DNA of 64,000 nucleotides from Trichinella spiralis (taxonomy: Eukaryota; Nematoda; Enoplea; Trichinellida; Trichinellidae). Shown here piece after piece: positions 1 to 14,600 of the stretch. Under the pieces are notes generated by a model that saw only the letters and a program-made list of their open reading frames with translations, was not told the DNA's origin and did not search any database. Position 1 is the first letter of the stretch, and each line of letters opens with the position of its first letter. The translations under genes were made by a program, and so were the position numbers. The stretch spans positions 17,146,843 through 17,210,842 of the forward strand of contig CM012954.1 of the NCBI GenBank assembly GCA_000181795.3. The letters are read 5' to 3'.

Positions 1-2235
1 AAACAACAATCAACAAGAAGGAAATATTACAGTAGATTTGAATAAATGGAATAAAATTGTTTACTTCTATTTATGAATACATAATATTGCAAAGTAAATT
101 TAGAACAATTAATTTATTCAAAAAAGAAAAATTGAAACTTTTGCATTAGCAAAGAAATGCAAATTTTCTTGATTTAATTCATTTGATAAAATCATCATCA
201 TTTCAAGATTTTCAGCATGCAATAGTCGACGGACAACTGCTAATAACTCGTTTAATTTTTCAAATAGCAGACAGATAAAAAGACAAAAGTTGAAAATAAA
301 TACTAATAAAAAAATAGGCGAAATAAAAATCAACATCTGTGCGTTGGAATTTGCAGTAGTAAAAAATTATTATTTAAAATTAAGTCGTCAAAAAGAGCAG
401 TATATAGTTATTAGCAGCTTTAATAAATTAAAATGAAACAAGAATTTAAAAGAAATTACGTCTGAAAAAATTATTTTACTTCACCAAATGTTCGTCGTGA
501 TCAAGTATAAATTGGAAAATCAAAAAAAAAGAACACAAAAAAAAGAGATTGAGCAAGAAATTTAAATTTTATTTTATTTTTAAATAGCCAAACGTAATTT
601 ATGTGCAGCAGTTTATTTATTGATTTCAATTGTGAACAAAATAGCCAGGATGCAGATTTGAAGTTTTCAAAGTTTCAAGTTCAAAAGGTCATCTCCGCCT
701 ATCCATCCGTATAAATAAATTAATAAATAAACAAAATGCATAATAAAAAGAACAAACAATTATTTTCAATAGATATATTTTTTACTCGACAGTTCACAGA
801 AAACAATTTAAATATTTGAAAAAGTATTCTGCTGACGATTGCAAACAGAACAGCCGCGCATCTATCCAGATCCACTGCAACGTCAAACAATTATTACAAT
901 TTACAACAATTAATATATTCATTCATAAATAAGAGTTCAATTATCATTCGCAACTGATTGTTTAAATTATGAAAAAATTTTAAATTTTCAAACTATTCCA
1001 AGTATGATTTTCCACACTGAAGAATCATTGTGAATTATAACATTTTCAAAAAAAACTCAAACAAACCTGTAGAAAATATTTTAATAAATACATTTTGAAA
1101 AATATGGATATATAGTTATTTTTGTTTCTTTATAAATAATGCTGATTTATTTGCCAATAAATTTGAATAGGTCTGTATAAAATCAAACTTCGTATTGTAT
1201 ATCTGAAGAGTAAGAAACAATTTGGGGAAATGTTTTGTTTTCAACATATTTCCTCATTTTTTTCTTGAAAAGTGAAAAAAGTAATTTTATTCAATAGCAA
1301 AACAAACATTAATTTATTACTGGAATAAATGAGAATATGCATGTTTGAAATTTGCTCTAATACTCCCACGTTGACATTGTTGTTGATTTGCAATAAATGA
1401 TGCGGATGGATGGGTGCAACAAAAATGACAAGTTTAAAATTTTAATTAAAAATGACGCGATTTCATTAATGCTGCAGCAGCAATAGCAGAAGCAGAACTA
1501 AGAACAACAACAACAACAACATTTCAAGCATGGTCTGCTTCTTGGTGTCAATTTATTGTCAAACACTGCGGCACGTGTTTGCAAATAGTTTAATAAATTT
1601 ACAATAATGGTGCAATGTCAATTGCTGCTCGATGACGCAAATGCAAATGATGTGCATGCAAGCACATTATATGTCCAGCCGGTTGATGATAGAATTTTTC
1701 TATTTTCTCTCTTTTTATACAAGAGAAACATTCAAAATATTAATTTTTTCTTATGACGTTTGATGACGCAATTTAGAATAAAAATATCTATATACATGTA
1801 AATTTCCAAATGTATAGAATATATCATGTGCTTGAAATTGAATGAATGATTCGAAACTTTTTTTTGGAAATTAACATAAACAAATGAGAAGATGAAAAGT
1901 TTAAAATAATGATATAATTTTATATAAAGATGGAAAAAAGATGAATTGCAGATGTGAGTTTTTGAAAAATTCTTAATTGGTGCAGTTTTCAAATTAACCA
2001 AGTGATAGAGGCAAATTGGCAACAGAGGGCTCTGCTATGGCAGAAGAGGTGGCTAGGAGATAGAGACCAGCTGGCGAGGCTATTGGCGGCAGCCGGCCAA
2101 CACTTGAGCGTCAAGTAATCGGATTGTATTGGACGCAGCTGGCGACATCAGCCAAAGATCGATCACTGGGAAACGTTTAGCTAGAAGAAGCAGAGAAAGC
2201 AAAAGCGAAACAGAGGGAGAAATAGAGAAACACAC

Positions 2236-2268
<33 letters not shown>

Positions 2269-2632
2269 AAGCAAGAGATAGCAAGAGAGAGAAAAAGAGA
2301 GAGAGAGAGGAGAGTGATAGAGGAAAAGAAATATTATAAGAGACAAGAATAAGAAGAAGACAAAGAGAAGATGATACGACATCATACAATACAGCAATGA
2401 TTGCATGAGTAAGTGAAGAACTTTGAAGTGTGAGAACAATTAATGGAAATAAATATTCTCAAATTTTGTTGTTTGTGCTTTTCACTTTTCACCTTTCATA
2501 TTTGTTTACTTATTTATTCATTGAAACAAATATATATACATACATATATATATATAAACTAGCGCTAAAATGAAAGCAAAATGTTGATTTTTGTAGACAT
2601 TGATCTTGCCAATTTGAAACTGGTGCTTGGAT
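1..2632. other. Non-coding 5' flank of the Shal gene
   Basis: I see no supportable exon in this AT-rich stretch. Its open frames are short, low in complexity and unlike known proteins. It ends at the Shal start codon, so it should hold the promoter and 5' UTR, but I cannot place a promoter. A purine-rich block at about 2190-2360 contains a microsatellite listed separately. A TTTTTGTAG acceptor-like site at about 2588-2596 lies 36 bases before the start codon and could be the 3' end of a 5' UTR intron or a trans-splice site. Confidence 0.6.
2231..2268. repeat. CACATA-type microsatellite
   Basis: The sequence is a run of CACATA units ending in ACACAC, followed by a GA-rich tract (about 2270-2360). 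It lies in the presumed 5' region of the Shal gene. It produces open frames rich in Val, Tyr and Cys on the minus strand that are not real proteins. Confidence 0.85.
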
Positions 2633-5600
2633 ATGGAATCCATGGCTGCCTGGTTGCCATTTGCCAGGGCAGCAGCGATCGGTTGGGTACCCCTCAGTCG
2701 ACAACCGCTTCCTGCATCGCCGTTGGATTTGCCTTCGAAGGAGAAGCTGAAAATACGCGACGAGAAAGTGACCATCAACGTCAGTGGACGTCGTTTCCAA
2801 ACTTGGAAAATGACTTTGGAAAAATTCCCCGAAACTCTGCTCGGCGGCAAAGAGAAAGACTTCTTCTACGACGACCAAAGTCATGAATATTTTTTCGATC
2901 GAGATCCGGATCTCTTTCGACACATACTCAGCTTTTACCGTACGGGCAAACTTCATTTTCCCAAAAACGAATGCCTGACCGCTTTCGAAGATGAGCTCGC
3001 CTTTTTCGGTATCATGTCGGAGATGATCAGCGACTGCTGTTATGAAGATTACAAAGACAAGAAACGTGAAAATCAGGAACGTCTGATGGAAGAGCACTCG
3101 GATACGGATTCCAAGAATGCAATTTTGCCCAACTTGGATATAAGGGAGAAAATGTGGCGCGCTTTTGAAAACCCCCACAGCAGCACCCCGGCGTTGGCCT
3201 TTTATTACGTCACCGGCTTTTTCATTGCCATCTCTGTGCTCAGCAATGTGGTCGAGACCGTATCCTGCAAAACTATCGTATCCATCGAAGGCACCGTCAC
3301 GCAGTCGATCACCTGTGGCGACTTGTACGACATTCAATTTTTTGTCGTCGACACCGCTTGTGTGATCATTTTTACAATTGAATATTTGTTGCGTCTTTAT
3401 GCGGCTCCGAACCGGTACAAATTCATGAGATCCGTGATGAGTATCATCGACGTCGTGGCCATTCTTCCCTATTACATTGGCCTGGGTTTGCAAGGCAACA
3501 AAGACGTCAGCGGTGCATTTGTCACGCTCAGGGTGTTCCGTGTGTTTCGTATTTTCAAATTTTCCCGCCACTCCCAAGGTCTACGGATACTTGGCTACAC
3601 GTTGAAAAGTTGCGCCAGTGAGCTGGGATTTTTGGTCTTCTCTCTGGCCATGGCAATTGTCATTTTTGCCACCATCATGTACTATTGTGAAAAGAAAGTT
3701 TACAGTACATCATTTACAAGCATCCCAGCTGCTTTCTGGTACACCATTGTCACCATGACAACACTCGGGTAAGTGAATAAATTCTTCTGAATTCCATTTT
3801 GATTTATCTGGGTTCCTTTGGCGTAACCATTTTATCATCTCCGTATGAAACAAAGTAATCAATTTTACTCACAGTTAAATACCATATTAAGCAAAGTGGC
3901 GACTTTCAGGAAAAGACAATCACGCAAATTCGATCGTCACGTTTAACATTGATTTTCATTACACTGTTAAAACCTGTACATAGTAGCAATAAGCTAATTT
4001 CAGATTTATAATCACATTTTCATAAATTTCTGAATAATATAAAAATCAAACAAGGATAAACGTATGTACATTTATACAACAAATTTATCATGTATTTATT
4101 AATAGGATGGTCATTTTTTTCCATTACTTAGCAGCTTTTAGGACATAAAACACTTTTCTCGTTTAAAACAATTTTCATTTTGTAATAGCAGATTCAATTT
4201 GGTAGATTCTATATTGATAAATGCTAACTGGTGGCAATATTGGATGACAGGTGCAAATATTTTTCCACTATTATACTTTACACTGAAACATTTAACCAGT
4301 TTAACCGGCTAATTTATGACGTCCACTGCTATACATATAGAAGTGTATTATTCTTTATCATTATTACTTTTTTCTCTTGACAAAGATGATCATAAATGAT
4401 CAACTGCTTTGCTTTTACTGATATGCATGTGCATACGTGCATCGCTAATACGTTAACACTAAGAAGCGTTTTATTAATATATATATAACTAAAAAATGAA
4501 AAAGAGAACACTTTTATAAAATTACTAAAAATATTAAAATAATTGGGATGACATCTGTAGCGCTGTTCACTCAACTCAACGCGAAGTAGTTTAAAACAGC
4601 GGGGAAAATGGTCGACTGAGTTGAAAAAATATATAAACTTTTTTCAAACTTCTGCTGTGTTTACTTCAAACAAGCCTCTATTAGCATATAGCATGATAGC
4701 ACAGCAAGAAAGTATGCACGAGTAAAATAACTGGACACACGATGGATATTAGCCAGTGAAGCTGATTTCTCGTTCATTCATCTTCCTATATAGTGCAATG
4801 ACAGAGAAGAATTGTGATAAATTTGCGAAATGGAAACGCGTTCATCGATCGAGGTTCTTCATTTTGACTGACTGAAGCGGCAACTCTTGACCGCTTATCA
4901 TTCTTCTCATCATCATTACATGCTTAACGTTTAGCTCATTTTCTCAACCAACTAATTAGTAAAAAATAATATGCAATGTATATTTATTTATTTATTTATT
5001 TATTTATTCGTTTTGTTTTTTAATTCTGCTATTCTTAAGCAAAACACTTAGCCCTTGTCGATCAATCAGAAACTTTGAAGTTAGCAAACAAGATTGCTGT
5101 CGGTAGTGAAAATAAAAATCAACAGACAGATGCAATGAAGAAGTGCCTCTAATTAGAATCAATGCAGTTTGATACGTAAAGCTGAAGAACAACTAATTTT
5201 GTGGCAAATTCAAACAATTTTTCAGCTCATATGTCCCAAAGCCATACTTTAAAGAAAATTTTTTTATTTTTTTCATTGAACAAATAAATAGTCGTGAAAA
5301 TTCAAGAAAAAAAAACAGAAAGAGGAAAAATTTGGAATAAATTTTATTTGGTGTTAGCTCAGAGAGGGGAATTTAGCCCTGTGCCGACGCCCTTTGCAAT
5401 AGTTGTCAACACGTCATCAACGAATTACGTAATGCGGAAACGAGAACTACGTTCCCAAAGGTTGTCGGTGCTTTTTGTCTTCATGCTCCGTTCTAGTGTC
5501 TCCAATGGGAGAATAGAAACGTCTCGTTATCAGCATTTTGATGAACGAGCGACAAATGTACTGACTGCTTCAAAGTAGATTGCAAGACACTGCTTTTTGG

Positions 5601-8600
5601 TTTGCCAGCTTCAATGAGAGTTTGTTGATCAAATAACAAGGTTGAAGTTGGTAAAAGTGGATCGGTATAATTCTCAAAAGAACCAACTGAAAAATTCCAA
5701 GGTACACAAGTCATTCGCTAATTCAGCCAGTCTTTCAGTTGTTGATCGTATTATATTGATCGGCTGCATCAAGCCCACAACCGTTGCTTCTAATGAGCTC
5801 GTAAAAGCTTCCCTCGACGAAGGTGCCGATGGCTAATTACCGTGTCGTCAGCTTTGACGACGATAGTCATTTTGAACTCTTTCCATTTTATCCAGGGCAG
5901 GTCGATTTTCCAATTGCAAACTAACGACAATAAACAGCCAATTTTACCAGAATAATTCATAAAAATAAAAAGAAAGAAAACAAATAGTAGGGATATATTT
6001 TCCAGTTGTTTGCATATTGGTCCTTTGGGAACTAAACTGTATCGTAAGATCACGATAACATTAGAAATGATTTCCCAACCTATATCCTTCAATCTTTTAT
6101 TTGTAATTTTCTATTCTATATTTAAATTCTAAATCTATCATTTTTCTGTGCACACAATTAAAAAGGACTAACAAACAAAATAAACACGAAAAACACACAT
6201 GTATAAATATCCATTGTATGTAAGGACGTTGGATTTTGTTATCCATTCGTTGAACATAGAATGAACGTCAAATACTTTGCAAGCACAGCTGAAATTACAA
6301 TCTCAGCCTTTACTATGCTGATGATATTAGCCTACGTCGAGGGAATCAATGCCAAAATTCAACAGACAACACGAACGCTTGGCACAAATAAAATACGCTT
6401 GCTTCTCTCATTGCGTGTTCACTCTAATGGCACATGAAAATGCGTTTCAGTTGTCCCTTTAAGCAAAAAACGTTCACTTCTCCCCCTTCCCCTATCGCTC
6501 TCTCTCTCCTTATAAATAATATGCTTACATCATTTGAAAAGCAACTGTTTTTTTCTTAACTTATTGCTTTGATTTTTTTGCGCACCATAGAAATGTTTCA
6601 CATTTTACAGTATAAATTATATACTGTAAAATATGATTATTATTAGTTTTAGTATTATTGTTGTTATTATTCCCTTCTAGAATACAATTGAGGAAATAAT
6701 TGTTTGTCAAGTGAGATGCTTTATTTGCGGTGTTGTCGGAAAACAAACTTTCAATTAAACCTCAAAGTATAATCCCTGTTGGATTGTCAAACAGTGTACA
6801 CTGAATTTAATTAATTCTCTACAGTAGCATGCAGTATAGATCAGACTTTGTTGCTATTAAAAAGAAGCTTGAAAAATAATTATCATTATTAAAAAAAATT
6901 ACATATATCTATATGCATAATATGATTGAAATGTAAGAAATGGAGAGTAATTTCAATAAGCGACTGTTCGATTTTGATGATATTTTGCTGATGCACCATT
7001 TTCAATTGTGCAACACTGATTGATTAGTCTGATTTAAGCCGCAAACTGCACTTCCGGATTTGCATTCGCACAATTTATGTAATTGGCCAACAAGGTTCTA
7101 GATACAACGATAGAAAGAGCATCAGTGCAATTTCACAAAGCTCTCTGCTTTTCAATTCACCAACCATCACTTTTCGTTAGCTTTTCAATTCATCTACTTG
7201 CTGCAGATAATGGCTAAATATAATTTTCCGTGTAATTCACATCTCATTATTTGCGCTGGTTGCTTTTGTTCACAATGAAAAAGAAATTCACAAAGTCAAA
7301 ACCACTCTGAATAATAAAAATCCAAAAACTATACCTATTGAATACCTTTTTGTAAAACGGTTGCAATATGCAAATCCAACAGATATTGGAATTTTCTTCT
7401 TCCGTTACACTATAGATAATGTGAAAGTTCTGAAGTTGCTTTTTTGCAAGTGAAAAACCAAAACATTTTATTAAAATGAAGTGAAATTTATCAAACGATT
7501 GTAAAGTACACACGAACATAAAATTTGAATGTCTGTTTTTTTCTGAACAATGCTGATTGATATTTACCAAAGAAAAAGAATAATATTCTTATTCATTTAT
7601 TATTATAAATATTATTGTGAAAAAGTACATTGCATTATGTATATATCGATGTGCATACTTTGAAATGATAGATAACATCTGGAAATGTATTGAATATTCA
7701 AAATATTTTTCCAACCAACTAATAATATGTATATTCTGCAGTTGAAATAATTTTTCATCTTATCAACTAAGTTAAGTAGCATAGTGATGAAGAATTGTTT
7801 AAGCGAGCTGATTCAATTCAATCAACTTCTCACCTGGAATTATTATTGAAACAAATGTTCATCAAGAAAACCAAAATTCAAAATTATATACTGAAATAAA
7901 GTGAATTTGTTTTTTTTTACAAATAGAAGAGTTGAAAGATAAAAAATATTATATCATTTCAAGACAATAAAGCATAAAGGTAGATTGTAAAAGATTTCCC
8001 CTTGCTCTTATCTGATTTTAGAGTTTTTCTCAACTTCAGTGTCATCTTTATGCTTGGAAAACAAAGCGAAAGAGAGAGACAGAGAGAGCAGCAATTGTTT
8101 ACCAGTAAATTAGCTATTTTTGACTGCGATTATGAGTAATTTAATCTTGCTTTGCTGGGTAGAGAGAACCAGCTAGCTAGCTGGCTAGCTGACGCTTCTA
8201 GAATCATCCTCAGAATCCAGAAATTAGCAAATGATAAAAATATCCAAACCAGCTTCCGTCAGTTAGACGCATTGTTGCTGTCAGCTCGACGGCAGAGTAA
8301 TAATTTTTTTTTTTGCCCATGGATCGCAGTATTCAATCAATCACATTTGAAATCACTTTGCACAATATCTCGCAGACTCGCGTACAAAAAAAATTAAGAA
8401 TAATCATCGTCAAGTTTTCGATGTAGCTAATTTTTGAAAGCAACTCATATTTTAACTTTTTTTTGAAAGATTGTTTCAAAATCAAGTGTTTTTTTTACTT
8501 TTAAGTTTTTTCTGCTAAAATAATGCCACCAAATTGATTAGATCAATTATGCTTTTAAATCGAGACTGATCACTTCAGATTTTACACATTTCAAAGCAGC

Positions 8601-11600
8601 AGTGTTTGAAAACTGTTTAATGATTTTCCCTTTTTGCAAATAAAATTTTAACTTTTCAAAACGAACATTTGTGATTGAATGAATGAATGAACAAAGTAAA
8701 CAAAACTGATAAGACATATAAATGGATAAATTGACAGACAGATGAGTGGATGGATTTATTCATATTTGTTGTGTTTTAATAAATATTTTATCTTATTTAC
8801 TCTTTATACACTGAAGTTCAGTTCAGTACAGAGCTGTCAAGTGAAATTAGTCTGAACCACCACCAACCGAAGAAAGCTTAGCAGAAGATTTGCAGATCGG
8901 TTGATAATCTTCTCTAAGTGTGTAGTGTATGTGTGTGTGTGTGTGACTCACGTTCAACGTCAATCATTAAGTTTGCATTTTTATCACAACAAATTGGACG
9001 TTTTCTAGCAATGTCAAATAATATTTTCGCCAAAGTTAATTACTCTCAGCTGGCTTTGCTTTCTTCGAATCAATGAAAAATTAGCCATTTTTACTGTTTC
9101 ACTCAAAAAACAACCTTTATAAAAAGGCAAAAACTCATTTTGAAATAAACATTAAACTAAATTATTAAATTATAAATGTTGTTTTTCACTATTAATTTTT
9201 ATTGTTTTCATTGTTTTCTGCTTCAAACACAAGTTATACTTTACATATGCTGTTTGTATAATAAAATAAATTGGTATCTCATACCAGAACCAACACAAAA
9301 AGAACATAATAATAATTATGAATACAATCGTTTGAAAAAGGATCGATTTTTCCCTTAGGATGTTGCTTAGCAAAAAGCTGGGTTTTTTGCAAGCTGTCAC
9401 GAAAGGTATGAGAAGAGAGAATTGAAACAAACAGACCACACACAGATAGCATTGAATTTCAAGATAATTATCAAAAAATAGCATTGCTAATTACAATACT
9501 CTCATTTTTAGGTGCATAATTATTTTGAAAGCTTTTTGATAATAATTTTAATTTTATGCCTGTGAAATAACTTCTCTTTTGCAGTGTACCAATTTTGAGA
9601 AACTAACAATCAGAAAAAATTATTTCTCAGTAATCGAAATTCTGCTAAATCCATTTTTTCTCTATTTTTAAACTATTTTAAAACTACATTAAAAGTTTTT
9701 TGATTAGATTAATTGTTCATCATTGGAATAAATTTGTTGACTTTCAGTACACTATCTGTCTGACAGCATTGTAAGGCAGCAACTGTCTTTGTAAAGTATA
9801 CAAGAAAAGAAGGCACTATGAACATTGGTTTCATCATTGCAATTTCTGTTTAAATCACTTCCGTCTTTCATTTTTCTTTATTTCCGTATTTCACAATTAC
9901 ATCCAACTATCAATCAAGCGAACATTCGCTATGGTTGCTTAAATTTGAAAAAAAAATTCATCTCCATTCACACAGATAGATATAGACAGATATATGTGTT
10001 GGTCATTGTAAACTAGCTTCTTCTTCTTTTCATTACTTTTATTCAAGCTTTTTATTTTCTATTAGCAATGCTTTTAAAATAAAACTAGCTATATTCTCAA
10101 AAGAAGAACATTACGCTGGTAAGTCGTCAAAGATTTGCTAACAACGGCTAGAAATTTTCTTAAATTTCTTAATCAAAGAAATTTAAGAAGAATAAAAACC
10201 AAATGAGCACTTTCTCTATGCTGAATGAACACTATCACAGGAGAAGTAATTGAATTGTAAAATTTTTTCGCGTTGGTGAATATTACTTTAAAATAAAATT
10301 TTCACTTTCTCTATTTTTCAATCATTATTAATTTATAATTTGAAATTGAATTCCTGGAAATGAAATTGAATTAACAAATGAAATAAATTTAAATATACCC
10401 ATCGCGCGTACGTGATAATCTGACGCTTCTCAGAAGAGTATTATTGTATTTGCATTAGCAATGGTTGTCTGCTTGTTTCGACACATTATTTTCGGGAAAT
10501 TTTTTAATTTCAATTAATTTATTTTTTTCAAATTCAATTCAATTCAATTCAATTCAATTTCGTTTCACTTGTAAATAATGAAAAATAAATTTTCGTATGA
10601 AATCAAATTTCAGCTATTAAACGAAAAATAAATTGCAATCATTCAAATTGTCAAAATTAACCGATGTTGAAATAAATGTTTAAAAGTTAAAAAATGTGAA
10701 ATCAAAAAAAAAATGAAAAATACATGTGATTCTTGAGATGCAAATAATAGAAGCACATTTTTAAATTAGAAAAACGATTAAGATGGTTGTCCAACATTGA
10801 TCAGCTGTTGTGTTGGATATTCTTAGAAATCACAAGTGCAAAGTTAAAATTGCAAATAGTGAACACTTGTGTCAACAACCTTTTCGCGTCTAAATTGATC
10901 AAATATGACACCAGAGGAGTTTCATGATGATCATAAAAAAGTTCTCTGTTATCAAAGTGAAATAATAAAAAAAGAAAAGGTAGCTAACAATGACCAGACA
11001 AAAAACTGAGCATCTTCTCAACAGTAGCCACTACAATAATAATAGTATTATTTCAGTATGATGCAATCGTTGATTTTTAAGTTTTCTTTTTTTCGAATTA
11101 AAATTGAAAAATTACACCAATCAATTGAAAACGGCCACTTGATAGTAAACGTTACTTACTGTATCTTTAGAAATAATGCACACATGTGTTTTTTAAACTG
11201 AAATTTTGCGTTGTTGTTTTTTGTTCAAAATTTAAATTACTCTGCAAAAGAATTTGACAAATTTTTTTTATCACATACATGTACTGAAACAACTGACGTG
11301 AAATATTTCATCGTAAAAAAACGCTTTTATTATGCATACTGAAGACAGCTCTTCTCCCTAGCTCTCTTGTCTCGATGATGTAACAATAAATAATAATAAT
11401 CATAATGCTGGATGACGTTTTGACACTGAATAATGGCTGTTGAACATTTTTTGAAATAAATCGTCATCAATTGCAACCATTGCTAATTTCTATTTTACAA
11501 AAATTACGTGACTTCAACCTAAAATACTGCTTGCATAACCATTTTGAAAATTAATCCCAAAAACATTCGATTGCCAATGCAAATCTTTTGTTTGTTCAAT

Positions 11601-14600
11601 TCTCACATCGATTCATCATCTATTCGTATTACAGCTATAAATTTATAAAGTTTTCTGCAATACACAAATCGGTATGTTGCTACATATGTAAAAGTGTTTA
11701 ACCATAATATTACATTTGAAAATTTCAATATTCACATATCTTATTTTTAAAATGAAAAATACATTTTCACTTAAAAAATTTAAATTATTTCCATTGTAAA
11801 TAATTGCATATATAACTAAAAATGCCTTTTTTTTTTTCAGTTACGGTGACATGGCTGCCAGAGGACGATGNNNNNNNNNNTTCACCAACCATCACTTTTC
11901 GTTAGCTTTTCAATTCATCTACTTGCTGCAGATAATGGCTAAATATAATTTTCCGTGTAATTCACATCTCATTATTTGCGCTGGTTGCTTTTGTTCACAA
12001 TGAAAAAGAAATTCACAAAGTCAAAACCACTCTGAATAATAAAAATCCAAAAACTATACCTATTGAATACCTTTTTGTAAAACGGTTGCAATATGCAAAT
12101 CCAACAGATATTGGAATTTTCTTCTTCCGTTACACTATAGATAATGTGAAAGTTCTGAAGTTGCTTTTTTGCAAGTGAAAAACCAAAACATTTTATTAAA
12201 ATGAAGTGAAATTTATCAAACGATTGTAAAGTACACACGAACATAAAATTTGAATGTCTGTTTTTTTCTGAACAGTGCTGATTGATATTTACCAAAGAAA
12301 AAGAATAATATTCTTATTCATTTATTATTATAAATATTATTGTGAAAAAGTACATTGCAATATATACATATATATGTCGACGTGCATACTTTGAAATGAT
12401 AGATAACATCTGGAAATGTATTGAATATTCAAAATATTTTTCCAACCAACTAATAATATGTATATTCTGCAGTTGAAATAATTTTTCATCTTATCAACTA
12501 AGTTAAGTAGCATAGTGATGAAGAATTGTTTAAGCGAGCTGATTCAATTCAATCAACTTCTCACCTGGAATTATTATTGAAACAAATGTTCATCAAGAAA
12601 ACCAAAATTCAAAATTATATACTGAAATAAAGTGAATTTGTTTTTTTTACAAATAGAAGAGTTGAAAGATAAAAAAAATCATATCATTTCAAGACAATAA
12701 AGCATAAAGGTAGATTGTAAAAAATTTCCCCATGCTCTTATCTGATTTTAGAGTTTTTCTCAACTTCAGTGTCATCTTTATGCTTGGAAAACAAAGCGAA
12801 AGAGAGAGACAGAGAGAGCAGCAATTGTTTACCAGTAAATTAGCTATTTTTGACTGCGATTATGAGTAATTTAATCTTGCTTTGCTGGGTAGAGAGAACC
12901 AGCTAGCTAGCTGGCTAGCTGACGCTTCTAGAATCATCCTCAGAATCCAGAAATTAGCAAATGATAAAAATATCCAAACCAGCTTCCGTCAGTTAGACGC
13001 ATTGTTGCTGTCAGCTCGACGGCAGAGTAATAATTTTTTTTTGCCCATGGATCGCAGTATTCAATCAATCACATTTGAAATCACTTTGCACAATATCTCG
13101 CAGACTCGCGTACAAAAAAAATTAAGAATAATCATCGTCAAGCTTTCGATGTAGCTAATTTTTGAAAGCAACTCATATTTTAACTTTTTTTTGAAAGATT
13201 GTTTCAAAATCAAGTGTTTTTTTTACTTTTAAGTTTTTTCTGCTAAAATAATGCCACCAAATTGATTAGATCAATTATGCTTTTAAATCAAGACTGATCA
13301 CTTCAGATTTTACACATTTCAAAGCAGCAGTGTTTGAAAACTGTTTAATGATTTTCTCTTTTTGCAAATAAAATTTTAACTTTTCAAAACGAACATTTGT
13401 GATTGAATGAATGAATGAACAAAGTAAACAAAACTGATAAGACGTATAAATGGATAAATAGACAGACAGATGAGTGGATGGATTTATTCATATTTGTTGT
13501 GTTTTAATAAATATTTTATCTTATTTACTCTTTATACACTGAAGTTCAGTTCAGTACAGAGCTGTCAAGTGAAATTAGTCTGAACCACCACCAACCGAAG
13601 AAAGCTTAGCAGAAGATTTGCAGATCGGTTGATAATCTTCTCTAAGTGTGCAGTGTGTGTGTGTGTGACTCACGTTCAACGTCAATCATTAAGTTTGCAT
13701 TTTTATCACAACAAATTGGACGTTTTCTAGCAATGTCAAATAATATTTTCGCCAAAGTTAATTACTCTCAGCTGGCTTTGCTTTCTTCGGATCAATGAAA
13801 AATTAGCCATTTTTACTGTTTCACTCAAAAAACAACCTTTATAAAAAGGCAAAAACTCATTTTGAAATAAACATTAAACTAAATTATTAAATTATAAATG
13901 TTGTTTTTCACTATTAATTTTTATTGTTTTCATTGTTTTCTGCTTCAAACACAAGTTATACTTTACATATGCTGTTTGTATAATAAAATAAATTGGTATC
14001 TCATACCAGAACCAACACAAAAAGAACATAATAATAATTATGAATACAATCGTTTGAAAAAGGATCGATTTTTCCCTTAGGATGTTGCTTAGCAAAAAGC
14101 TGGGTTTTTTGCAAGCTGTCACGAAAGGTATGAGAAGAGAGAATTGAAACAAACAGACCACACACAGATAGCATTGAATTTCAAGATAATTATCAAAAAA
14201 TAGTATTGCTAATTACAATACTCTCATTTTTAGGTGCATAATTATTTTGAAAGCTTTTTGATAATAATTTTAATTATATGCCTGTGAAATAACTTCTCTT
14301 TTGCAATGTACCAATTTTGAGAAACTAACAATCAGAAAAAATTATTTCTCAGTAATCGAAATTCTGCTAAATCCATTTTTTCTCTATTTTTGAACTATAT
14401 TAAAACTACATTAAAAGTTTTTTCATTAGATTAATTGTTCATCATTGGAATATATTCGTTGACTTTCAGTACACTATCTGTCTGACAGCATTGTAAGGCA
14501 GCAACTGTCTTTGTAAAGTATACAAGAAAAGAAGGCACTATGAACATTAGTTTCATCATTGCAATTTCTGTTTAAATCACTTCCGTCTTTCATTTTTCTT

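Larger units (their letters stand above)
7156..11870. repeat. Left copy of a 4.7 kb duplicated block (Shal intron 1)
   Basis: This block matches 11881-16576 along its whole length, with only scattered substitutions and small indels in homopolymers and microsatellites. It ends directly at a 10-N gap, inside the start of Shal exon 2. Copies that meet at an assembly gap and share their outer end point are typical of unmerged overlapping contigs or two haplotypes, so I read this as an assembly artefact and not a biological repeat. Confidence 0.9.

Noticed and set aside
2080-2439. Minus-strand open frames over the CACATA and GA-rich tract
   Set aside because: They are microsatellite translations (Val-Tyr and Leu-Ser runs), not genes.
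2510-3577. Long minus-strand open frame (about 355 codons) opposite Shal exon 1
   Set aside because: It is the antisense shadow of a conserved channel exon with strong codon bias. Its product resembles no family.
7247-7570. Minus-strand 107-codon frame in the Shal intron, repeated at 11972-12295
   Set aside because: Its apparent conservation comes only from the assembly duplication. Composition is AT-driven, with no family match or splice context.
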